Assembly: GCA_903844055.1 (NCBI GenBank)
Contig: CAIMSF010000126.1
Coordinates: 1 to 54,346 of the forward strand
Direction: 5' to 3'
DNA from: an uncultured bacterium
Lineage (GTDB): Bacteria > Bacillota_I > Bacilli_A > Izemoplasmatales > Hujiaoplasmataceae
Length of the DNA stretch: 54,346 nucleotides
Below, one piece after another: positions 46,885 through 54,346 of this stretch (position 1 is its first letter; every line of letters starts with the position of its first letter). The notes below the pieces were generated by a model. It had not been told where the DNA came from and ran no database searches. It saw only the letters and a program-made list of their open reading frames with translations. The position numbers and the translations under genes were made by a program.

Positions 46885-48588
46885 ATGTGGCATATCGTTT
46901 ATCAGCGCTGGGCGGAACGGACCGATCTCGATCCGACCGTCCGCCGGGACCTCGAGAACAAGACCCAAAGCGAACTGGAGGACATGTTCTATACGTCCCT
47001 CGCGTTCGGCACGGGCGGCCTCCGCGGCGTCGTCGGCGCCGGGACGAACCGGATGAACGTCTATACCGTCCGTCGCGCGAACGAAGGCCTGGCCCGCTAT
47101 CTGGAGAACCGATACGTCCCCGCCGCGCTTTCCCGCGGCGTCGTGATCGCCCATGACAACCGCAACATGTCCCGCGAGTTCGCCGAGGAATCGGCGAAGG
47201 TGATGGGGGCGCACGGAATCCGCGCGTATCTTTTCGACGCCCTCCGCCCGACCCCCGAACTGAGCTTCGCGGTCCGCGACCTCGGCGCCCTCGCCGGGAT
47301 CGTCGTCACCGCCAGCCACAACCCCCCCAAATATAACGGATACAAGATCTACGACGAATACGGCTGCCAGTTCACGCCCGACTACGCCGACGAGATCGCC
47401 GGACTGGTCGAGTCCGTCGCCGATCCATTCGCGATCCCGTGTGCCGACCTTGGCCAGATGAAACGCAAGGGCCTGCTCGTTTCGATCGGCGCCGAGATCG
47501 ACGGCCGTTATCTCGAACGGGTCAAGACGGTCCAGATCCGGCCCGAACTCGAACGGACGCTGAAACTGGTCTTCACGCCGCTGCACGGCACCTCCGCCGA
47601 AATCGGCGCGCGGCTCCTCAGGGAGACCGGCTACGCGTTCGACGCGGTCGCCGAGCAGATGGTCCACGACCCGTTCTTCGGGACCGTCAAATCGCCCAAC
47701 CCGGAAAATCCGGAGGCGTTCACGCTGGCGATCGCCAAGGGCCTCGAAGTCGACGCCGACCTGCTCGTCGCGACGGATCCCGACGCCGACCGCCTCGGCA
47801 TCGCCGTTCGGGAAGGCATGGGCTACCGCCTGCTCACCGGCAACCAGACCGGCGCGATCCTGATCGATTATCTGCTCGCGGGCCTGAAGGAACGCGGCGG
47901 CCTGCCCGCGAAGGGCGTCGTCTTCAACACGATCGTCACCTCCGACCTCGGCGCGAAGATCGCCCGCGCGTATGGTTTCGAAGTGGTCTCGACCCTCACC
48001 GGATTCAAGTTCATCGGCGAACAGGCGCGCTTCCTCGAAGGCACGGACCGTACATTTTTGTTCGGCTATGAGGAATCCTACGGCTACGTGGTCAAGGACT
48101 TCGTCCGCGACAAGGACTCGCTCCAGGCGCTCCTCCTCGCCTGCGAAGCCGCTAACTACTGGAAGTTGCAGGGCAAGACCCTCGCCGACCGCCTTTCCGA
48201 AATCTCGGCCATCTATGGCACCCATCTCGAGGCGCTCCACAACATCGACCTGTTCGGCGCCGAAGGGGCGAAGCGGATCGACCGGATCGTCGAGGCGTTT
48301 CGCCTGAATCCGCCGATGGAAGTCGCGGGACTCCGGGTCAAGGTCCGCGAGGACTATCAGGCCTCGACACGGATCGAAGGACGCCTTCGCACCCGCCTGT
48401 CCCTCCCGAAATCCAACGTCATGAAGTTCATCCTCGACGAGGACGCCTGGTTCGTCCTGCGTCCGTCAGGAACCGAGCCGAAGCTCAAAATCTATGTCGG
48501 CGTCGTCGACCGCGACCCCGCGGCCGCATCCGAGCGGCTCCGGTCCTTGTCGGAAGAATTGCTTGCGCGCGTCAAGGCAATCGACTAG
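46885..48588 (+). CDS. pgcA: Alpha-phosphoglucomutase / phosphomannomutase
   Basis: FGTGGLRGVVGAGTNRMNVYTV, IVVTASHNPPKYNGYKIYDEYG, TDPDADRLGIAV, RPSGTEPKLKIYVGV. Confidence 0.95.
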   Translation: MWHIVYQRWAERTDLDPTVRRDLENKTQSELEDMFYTSLAFGTGGLRGVVGAGTNRMNVYTVRRANEGLARYLENRYVPAALSRGVVIAHDNRNMSREFAEESAKVMGAHGIRAYLFDALRPTPELSFAVRDLGALAGIVVTASHNPPKYNGYKIYDEYGCQFTPDYADEIAGLVESVADPFAIPCADLGQMKRKGLLVSIGAEIDGRYLERVKTVQIRPELERTLKLVFTPLHGTSAEIGARLLRETGYAFDAVAEQMVHDPFFGTVKSPNPENPEAFTLAIAKGLEVDADLLVATDPDADRLGIAVREGMGYRLLTGNQTGAILIDYLLAGLKERGGLPAKGVVFNTIVTSDLGAKIARAYGFEVVSTLTGFKFIGEQARFLEGTDRTFLFGYEESYGYVVKDFVRDKDSLQALLLACEAANYWKLQGKTLADRLSEISAIYGTHLEALHNIDLFGAEGAKRIDRIVEAFRLNPPMEVAGLRVKVREDYQASTRIEGRLRTRLSLPKSNVMKFILDEDAWFVLRPSGTEPKLKIYVGVVDRDPAAASERLRSLSEELLARVKAID

Positions 48589-48595
48589 AACTCCG

Positions 48596-48621
48596 GGTTT
48601 GCGTCCGCGCAAACCTTTTTT
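48596..48621 (+). terminator. Rho-independent terminator
   Basis: ggtttgcg-tccg-cgcaaacc + T run. Confidence 0.85.
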
Positions 48622-48659
48622 CTCTCCCTTGCTTATGTGATATAATATCGTTACGGACG

Positions 48660-48863
48660 GTGGTGATCCAGATGCCTTATCTCATCGGCGGGATCGTGCT
48701 CTGCGTGTTGATCGCGATCTACGTCCTCTCCTACAAACTGAACGAAAAGACCAAGGCCCCGGAGGGATGCGAATTCCCCGAGGGCTTCGAAGGCTGCGGC
48801 GGATGCAAGTCCGCCTCCTGCGTCTCGCGCATTCCCGCGAAGAAGGAAGAACCCCGTGCTTGA
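48660..48863 (+). CDS. Small Cys-rich single-TM protein
   Basis: TM PYLIGGIVLCVLIAIYVLSY then GCEFPEGFEGCGGCKSASC; internal ATG at 48672 is an alternative start. Confidence 0.65.
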   Translation: MVIQMPYLIGGIVLCVLIAIYVLSYKLNEKTKAPEGCEFPEGFEGCGGCKSASCVSRIPAKKEEPRA

Positions 48864-49542
48864 CAACGACTGGGGGTTCCTTCTCGAAAGGGAGTTTCAG
48901 AAGCCGTACTTCAAGGAACTGACCGCGCGCGTCAAGGCGGAATACCAGGCCGGGCCGTGCTACCCGCCGATCGACCGCGTCTTCCAGGCTTTCCGGCTCA
49001 CCCCGTACGCTTCCGTCAAGGTCGTCATCCTCGGACAGGATCCCTACCACAACCCGGGCGAGGCGATGGGGCTCTGCTTCTCGGTCCCCGACGGGATCCC
49101 GCTTCCCCCGTCGCTCCAAAACGTCTTCAAGGAACTCGCCGACGACCTCGGCGTCGCGCCTGTCCCGTCGGGCGACCTGACGCTTTGGGCACAGCGCGGC
49201 GTGCTCCTCCTCAACACGATCATGACGGTCGCGAAAAATCGGCCGCTCTCGCACAAGAACCTCGGCTGGGAGACCTTCACCGACGCCGTCATCGCGCTTT
49301 TGAACCAGCATCCCGCACCGCTCGTTTTCGTCCTCTGGGGCGCGAACGCGCGGGCGAAGAAGGCGCTCCTCACGGACCCCCGCCATCTGATCGTCGAAAG
49401 CCCCCATCCCTCTCCCCTGTCCGCGCATTACGGGTTCTTCGGGTCCCGTCCCTTCTCGAAAATCAACCGCTTCCTGGAATCGACGGGACGCGGTCCGGTC
49501 GATTTCGACCTCGACCGGTCAAAGGAGCCGCATGTACGCTAA
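48856..49542 (+). CDS. ung: Uracil-DNA glycosylase
   Basis: GTG start; VVILGQDPYHNPGEAMGLCFSV, LLLNTIMTV, HPSPLSAHYGFFGSRPFSKIN. Confidence 0.97.
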   Translation: MLDNDWGFLLEREFQKPYFKELTARVKAEYQAGPCYPPIDRVFQAFRLTPYASVKVVILGQDPYHNPGEAMGLCFSVPDGIPLPPSLQNVFKELADDLGVAPVPSGDLTLWAQRGVLLLNTIMTVAKNRPLSHKNLGWETFTDAVIALLNQHPAPLVFVLWGANARAKKALLTDPRHLIVESPHPSPLSAHYGFFGSRPFSKINRFLESTGRGPVDFDLDRSKEPHVR

Positions 49543-50287
49543 GCAGTTGCAAAAACCGATCTTCACCGGCATGCTCGTGGCGATCGGCGTCATCCTCGCC
49601 GAATTCCTCGCCATCTCGCTGCCGCCGACCGCGCATCCGGTGATCCGGTTCTCGATCGGCTACCTGCCGATCATCCTCGCCGGCGTCTTCTACGGCCCCG
49701 TCTACGGCGGAATCGCCGGGATCGTCCAGGACCTCCTCGGCTTCTTCCTGTTCGGGCTTGCGAAGGGATACGTCTTCCATCCCGGCTACACCCTGAACGC
49801 GGCGCTGTACGGCATCATCCCGGCCCTCTTGATCCGGTCCGTCTTCCGCGGTGAGAAGAGCCTCTTCTACAGGCTCAACTACATCGCCGCCGGCGTCCTG
49901 CTCGGGCTGTCCACATGGTTTTTCTTCGACATCGAGAAGGTCTACTCGAGCACGCTCGACGCGAGCGCCAAGCTCCTCCTTTCGGGTTTCGCCTTGTTCG
50001 CGGCGCTTGGCATCGCGGCGATCAACTTCCTCCTCCGCAAGGGATCGGGAACGCTCTACAAACCGCAGAAGGTGCTGTTCGCGGTGATCGTGATGTACGT
50101 CCTGACGTCGCTACTCTTGACGCCGATCTGGCTTTGGACCACGGTGCCCGGCTATTCGATCTGGCTCGCGCTGCCGCTCAGGCTGCTCAAGATGCCGATC
50201 GAAGTGACGTTCTACGTGCTCCTCATCATGCCCATGGTGAACGTCTTCGACCGGTTGAACCGGAAGACCGAATCCGTCGGCGAATAG
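49532..50287 (+). CDS. ECF transporter S component (folate-family-like)
   Basis: RFSIGYLPIILAGVFYGPVYGGIAGIVQDLLGFFLF; six-TM pattern; overlaps ung end. Confidence 0.8.
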   Translation: MYAKQLQKPIFTGMLVAIGVILAEFLAISLPPTAHPVIRFSIGYLPIILAGVFYGPVYGGIAGIVQDLLGFFLFGLAKGYVFHPGYTLNAALYGIIPALLIRSVFRGEKSLFYRLNYIAAGVLLGLSTWFFFDIEKVYSSTLDASAKLLLSGFALFAALGIAAINFLLRKGSGTLYKPQKVLFAVIVMYVLTSLLLTPIWLWTTVPGYSIWLALPLRLLKMPIEVTFYVLLIMPMVNVFDRLNRKTESVGE

Positions 50288-50310
50288 GCGGCGACCGGCC
50301 CCGCACATCA

Positions 50311-50337
50311 AAAAACACGACCTTACGGTCGTGTTTT
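50311..50337. terminator. Bidirectional terminator
   Basis: aaaacacgacc / ggtcgtgtttt. Confidence 0.85.
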
Positions 50338-50351
50338 CGTTTTGTTTGGGG

Positions 50352-52430
50352 TCAGAGTTCGATGACCTTGACTTCGCCGGGTCCCATATGGAGCCAGACG
50401 TTGCCTTCGGGGGTGAACTGGCTGAAGTTGCGCGGCATCTCGTAGGTCGCGTAGACGAGTCTTCCTTCGCGGGCGAAGCAGCCGGATTTCTCGCGCAGGG
50501 TCTGGAGCTGGGCGACGACCCGGACCTCGTTGTTGTAGTCGGCGTTGGCGAGGACGAGGAGGCATTTCTTCGTCTTCTTGTCGAAATAGGAGACGCCGAC
50601 GGCGGGAGTGTCGAATTCGCCGAAGTAGATCGGGACGTAGGCCGCGAGGTCCGTGATCTGGTCGAGCCAGCGGGCGCGGATTTCCTTCACGCCGGTGAGA
50701 TGGTCGGCGAGTTCCCAGCGGTCCGGAGCCATATAATGGAACGCGTACTTGTCGAAGAGGGCGAGCTTCCCGTAGAAGAGGTCTTCCTTGGGAAGGTTGA
50801 ACTTGTCCTTGTCGGTGCAGTCGACGCCGGTGTTCATCGGCTGGACCTCATAGACTTCCTGGCCGGAGTTGATGAACGGGACGAGGTTCGGAAGCAGCAT
50901 GTTGAGGACCGTCACCATGCGGGCGAGGCGCTTGCCGCCCTCGCGTCCGGCGATGCGGGCGGTGTCGTGCGTCTCGGCGCAGGCGAACATCGGCAGGGCG
51001 ATGTCCTTCGCGCCGTAGACGAACTTGTGGAACTTCTTTTCCCAGATGCGCGGTTCCATCCAGAAGCCGTTGCCGATGATGATGTTGTAGCCGAGCTCCT
51101 TCGCCTTGGCGGCGTTGTCGGTGTTGAGCTCCTCGGCGATGAAGGCGAAGTCGGGGTCGTTCCGCTTGGCTGCGGAGATGATCATGTCGAGCAGTTCGCG
51201 GGGCAGCGCGTGGCCCATGTCGATGCGCGCGCCGTCGATTCCGAAGTTCTTCTGATAATACGGGATGATGCCGGCGAGCGTGTTCCACAACTCCATGTTC
51301 GGCTGGTTGCCGGCGAAGAGGTTCGCCTTGATCGTGTCGAACAGGATGTAGGGCGGCGTGTTGACGTCCTTCAGGTACTTGGCGGTCTCCTTCGGATGGT
51401 CGAGGAACATCCGGAAGAAGGTGACGTCGGTCCACGGCGGCTGGACGTCGTTGATGTGGTCGGAGAAGGCCGGGGCGACCTTCAGGTTGAACTTCTGTTC
51501 GACGAGCGTGATCAGGTTGGCCGGATCGTCCTTGAGGACTTCCTCCCACAGTTTCGGGTTCTGTTCCTTCGGGTTCTTCTGGAACATCGCGATATGGCGC
51601 TGGACGTCGGGGGAGGCGTAGACCTGGGGCATGTATTTGGGGTTCGGCGGGATCGTGTTCTCGAGGCCGTCGACGTAGGGGACCTTGTAGTTGCCGATCT
51701 CGGTGGCCTTGATCCAGTAGAACCAGTCCGGATGGACCCGGATCAAATCGTTCTCGACGGCGTTGGTGCGCGGGATGATGTCGATCACGACGCGCATGCC
51801 GTACATGTGGCAGGCTTCGACGAAGGCGCGGAATTCCTCCTCGACCGTCATCTTCGATCCGGTCAACGGATCCTTCAGCGAGGGGTCGAGGTCGAAGAAG
51901 GAGGCGACGCCGTACGGGCTGCCGAGCTCGCCTTTCTTGTCCTTGAGCGAGAAGCGGGAGATCGGGAGCATGTAGACGGTGTCGACGCCCATCTTCCGGA
52001 GGAGCGGCAGGAGCGCGAGCGTCTTCACGAACGTGCCGGTTTCCTTGAGACCGTCGAAATTGTTGACGTCGAGCGAATAGGAGCGGTCGTGGTCCCACGC
52101 GGTCGACGTACGGATCATCGTCGAGTAAAGCACGGCCTTGCGGACCCAGTCGCCGCCGAAATAGCCTTTTTTCGGCTTCTCGCCTTTGGTCTTCGAGAGC
52201 GAGCGGGCGTAGTCGCCATCCGGATCCGCGCCGGCCATGATGCGGTCACGGATGACGGCGGCGTAGAAGCGGTAGGGGTTGACGAGCAGTTCCCCCGACG
52301 GAAGCCTGCGGAGTTCGGCGCCGGCGTAATCCCAGGCGTTCCAGAGATCGGGGACGACATAGTTGACGTTGCCGGATGGAATCTTTGATTCCAGCACGGC
52401 GAGGAGTTTTGCGAGTTTGCTGTTGGGCAT
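50352..52430 (-). CDS. GH13-family alpha-amylase-like enzyme, apparently intracellular
   Basis: VRKAVLYSTMIRTSTAWDH.., GMRVVIDIIPRTNAVEND, GIDGARIDMGHAL (nucleophile), FIAEELN (acid), ETHDTARIAG; no signal peptide; start MPNSKLAK at 52430. Confidence 0.82.
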   Translation of the reverse strand: MPNSKLAKLLAVLESKIPSGNVNYVVPDLWNAWDYAGAELRRLPSGELLVNPYRFYAAVIRDRIMAGADPDGDYARSLSKTKGEKPKKGYFGGDWVRKAVLYSTMIRTSTAWDHDRSYSLDVNNFDGLKETGTFVKTLALLPLLRKMGVDTVYMLPISRFSLKDKKGELGSPYGVASFFDLDPSLKDPLTGSKMTVEEEFRAFVEACHMYGMRVVIDIIPRTNAVENDLIRVHPDWFYWIKATEIGNYKVPYVDGLENTIPPNPKYMPQVYASPDVQRHIAMFQKNPKEQNPKLWEEVLKDDPANLITLVEQKFNLKVAPAFSDHINDVQPPWTDVTFFRMFLDHPKETAKYLKDVNTPPYILFDTIKANLFAGNQPNMELWNTLAGIIPYYQKNFGIDGARIDMGHALPRELLDMIISAAKRNDPDFAFIAEELNTDNAAKAKELGYNIIIGNGFWMEPRIWEKKFHKFVYGAKDIALPMFACAETHDTARIAGREGGKRLARMVTVLNMLLPNLVPFINSGQEVYEVQPMNTGVDCTDKDKFNLPKEDLFYGKLALFDKYAFHYMAPDRWELADHLTGVKEIRARWLDQITDLAAYVPIYFGEFDTPAVGVSYFDKKTKKCLLVLANADYNNEVRVVAQLQTLREKSGCFAREGRLVYATYEMPRNFSQFTPEGNVWLHMGPGEVKVIEL

Positions 52431-52492
52431 GGAAGTCACCTCACACTCTATTATATCAAATCAATTGCCGTTGATACCTGCAATCGGAAATG

Positions 52493-52506
52493 TGTAAATG
52501 CTTACA
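52493..52506. promoter_or_regulatory. cre/LacI-family-operator-like site
   Basis: TGTAAATGCTTACA: one mismatch to TGWNANCGNTNWCA; lies between divergent amylase and gpmI promoters. Confidence 0.45.
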
Positions 52507-52544
52507 ACCGCGCCGATCCGCTTTCAATAAAACATCTTTCATAG

Positions 52545-52550
52545 TATAAT
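52545..52550 (+). promoter_or_regulatory. gpmI -10 element
   Basis: tataat with tttcaa 17 nt upstream (52522-52527). Confidence 0.55.
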
Positions 52551-52571
52551 TTACTGGGTAGGAGTGAAAAC

Positions 52572-54086
52572 ATGAAAAAACCAACGGTTCTCATCGTCAT
52601 GGACGGCATCGGCTACGGCAAGGCATACGAGGGCAACGCCTTCGCGCTTGCGAAGAAGCCGAATCTCGACCGCCTTTTCAAAGAATATCCGAACACCTCG
52701 CTCGACGCCTCCGGCGAAGCCGTCGGCCTGCCCGAAGGCCAGATGGGCAACAGCGAAGTCGGCCATATGAACATCGGCGCCGGCCGCATCGTCTATCAGT
52801 CCCTCACGCGCGTCAACGTCGCGATCAAGGACGGATCGTTCTGCACGAACCCCGCCTTCGTCCAGGCGTTCGACCACGTCAAGAAGCATCATTCCAAGCT
52901 GCATGTCTTCGGCCTGCTTTCCGACGGCGGCGTGCACTCCCACATCGAACACATCAAGGCGCTCTTCCGGATCGCCAAGAAGAACGGCATCGAACAGGCG
53001 TACATGCACGCCTTCCTCGACGGACGCGACGTCCCGCCGCAGTCCGCGACGACCTACATCAAGGCCCTCGAAGCCGATTTTGCGAAGAACGCCTACGGCC
53101 GGATCGCCTCCGTCCACGGTCGTTATTATGCGATGGACCGCGACAAGAACTGGGGCCGCATCCAATTGTCCTACGACGTCATGAGCTTCGCCAAGGGCCC
53201 CGTCGCCGCATCTGCGGTCGCGGGTGTCGAGGCTTCCTACGCCGCCGGCGTGAACGATGAATTCGTTCTCCCGTTCGTCGTCGACCCGAAGGGCGAGATC
53301 GAGACCAACGACGCGATCATCTTCGCCAACTTCCGGCCCGACCGGGCGATCGAGATCGGCACCGCGTACTCCAATCCGACCCTCGCCAAATGCGACGTCA
53401 CGAACGGTCCCCAGAACATCTTCTTCGTCTCGATGATGAAGTATTCCGACACCGTCCTCGGACCGCTCGCCTTCGAACTCAACAGCTTCGACCGGATGTT
53501 CGGCGACTACATCGCCGAACTCGGGCTGACCCAGCTGCGCATCGCCGAGACCGAGAAGTACGCCCACGTGACGTTCTTCTTCGACGGCGGCGTCGACAAG
53601 ACGATCCCCGGCGCGACGCGCGTCCTGATTCCCTCGCCGAAGGTCGCGACCTATGACCTGATGCCGGAGATGAGCGCCCATCAGATCGCCGACCGGATGG
53701 TCGAGGAACTCGACAAGGGCATCTACGATACGGCCATCCTCAACTTCGCCAACGGCGACATGGTCGGCCATACCGGCGTCATCCCGGCCGCCATCAAGGC
53801 CGTCGAGACGGTCGACGCGTGCGTCGGCCAGGTCGTCGACAAGGTCCTCGCGATGGGGGGCGTCGCCCTCGTCACCGCCGACCACGGCAACTGCGAGAAG
53901 ATGCTCGAGGACGACGGCACGGTCTTCACCGCGCACACCACGAACCTCGTTCCCTTCCTGATCACGAAGAAGGGCCTCAAGCTCCGCGCGGGCGGAACGC
54001 TCGGCGACATCGCCCCGACGATGCTGCAGCTGATGAAGCTGCCGCAGCCCGCCGAGATGACGGGAAAGACGATCATCGTCGGATGA
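52572..54086 (+). CDS. gpmI: 2,3-bisphosphoglycerate-independent phosphoglycerate mutase
   Basis: VLIVMDGIGYGKAYEGNAFALAKKPNLDRL, GQMGNSEVGHMNIGAGRIVYQ, NFRPDRAIEI, VTADHGNCEKM. Confidence 0.98.
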   Translation: MKKPTVLIVMDGIGYGKAYEGNAFALAKKPNLDRLFKEYPNTSLDASGEAVGLPEGQMGNSEVGHMNIGAGRIVYQSLTRVNVAIKDGSFCTNPAFVQAFDHVKKHHSKLHVFGLLSDGGVHSHIEHIKALFRIAKKNGIEQAYMHAFLDGRDVPPQSATTYIKALEADFAKNAYGRIASVHGRYYAMDRDKNWGRIQLSYDVMSFAKGPVAASAVAGVEASYAAGVNDEFVLPFVVDPKGEIETNDAIIFANFRPDRAIEIGTAYSNPTLAKCDVTNGPQNIFFVSMMKYSDTVLGPLAFELNSFDRMFGDYIAELGLTQLRIAETEKYAHVTFFFDGGVDKTIPGATRVLIPSPKVATYDLMPEMSAHQIADRMVEELDKGIYDTAILNFANGDMVGHTGVIPAAIKAVETVDACVGQVVDKVLAMGGVALVTADHGNCEKMLEDDGTVFTAHTTNLVPFLITKKGLKLRAGGTLGDIAPTMLQLMKLPQPAEMTGKTIIVG

Positions 54087-54346
54087 TCGACAATCGGCTC
54101 AAGAGCATCCATCCCAAGGACCTGTTCTTCGTCCTGCTCTACGGTCTGTTCCTGCCTTACGTGTTCGGGATCGTCGCCGGCTTCGCCGATTACTATCTTT
54201 CCCGGGGCCTGCCGATCTCGATCGGTTCGATGCTGTACTGGGTGATCGCCCTGTATGTCGGCGATGCGGTGCGGAAGCAGTACGAAGAACCGCATCTCCT
54301 CTACGCCGTCCTCACCGGCGTCGGACTCGTCCTGTCGGCGGTCGTC
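54083..54346 (+). CDS. Membrane protein, 5' part only (runs off window)
   Basis: ATG overlaps gpmI stop; MIDNRLKSIHPKDLFFVLLYGLFLPYVFGIVAGFADYYLSRGLP..; open to the window end. Confidence 0.65.
   Translation, partial: MIDNRLKSIHPKDLFFVLLYGLFLPYVFGIVAGFADYYLSRGLPISIGSMLYWVIALYVGDAVRKQYEEPHLLYAVLTGVGLVLSAVV

Noticed and set aside
50331-52388. 685-aa plus-strand ORF opposite the GH13 gene
   Set aside because: Antisense shadow; GH13 catalytic motifs are on the minus strand

Overview
The window is a dense, mostly plus-strand, high-GC bacterial chromosome segment, probably Bacillota and possibly a Mollicutes-related lineage that keeps UGA as a stop (taxonomy is inference). I see about 49 protein-coding genes and no rRNA, tRNA, CRISPR array, phage or transposon. 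Recognisable blocks: rimP-nusA-ylxR-ylxQ-infB-rbfA; uvrC; rnjA (minus); priA-fmt; pgpA/metK; T-box-leuS-comFA; hpf; secA-prfB-yitT-recX; a glycogen operon glgB-glgC-[glgD::glgA]-glgP; FMN riboswitch-ribU; a GDPD/PfkB/nitroreductase operon; pgcA; ung and an ECF S-component; a GH13 amylase (minus); gpmI. The most unusual items are: (i) a very large acidic, Tyr/Trp-rich protein with degenerate internal repeats at the left edge; (ii) a single-ORF GlgD-GlgA fusion; (iii) a membrane-anchored HD-GYP-like protein that has lost its metal-ligand motifs; (iv) a ComFC-position zinc-finger protein that appears to lack the phosphoribosyltransferase domain, behind a comFA whose ribosome-binding site lies inside the leuS terminator hairpin; (v) a candidate ~120-nt structured small RNA between uvrC and a DEDDh exonuclease; (vi) an operator-like array of direct and inverted repeats in the 44.5 kb divergent promoter region. 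No defence or mobile system was recognised. All homology statements come from reading motifs by eye; no database search was run.
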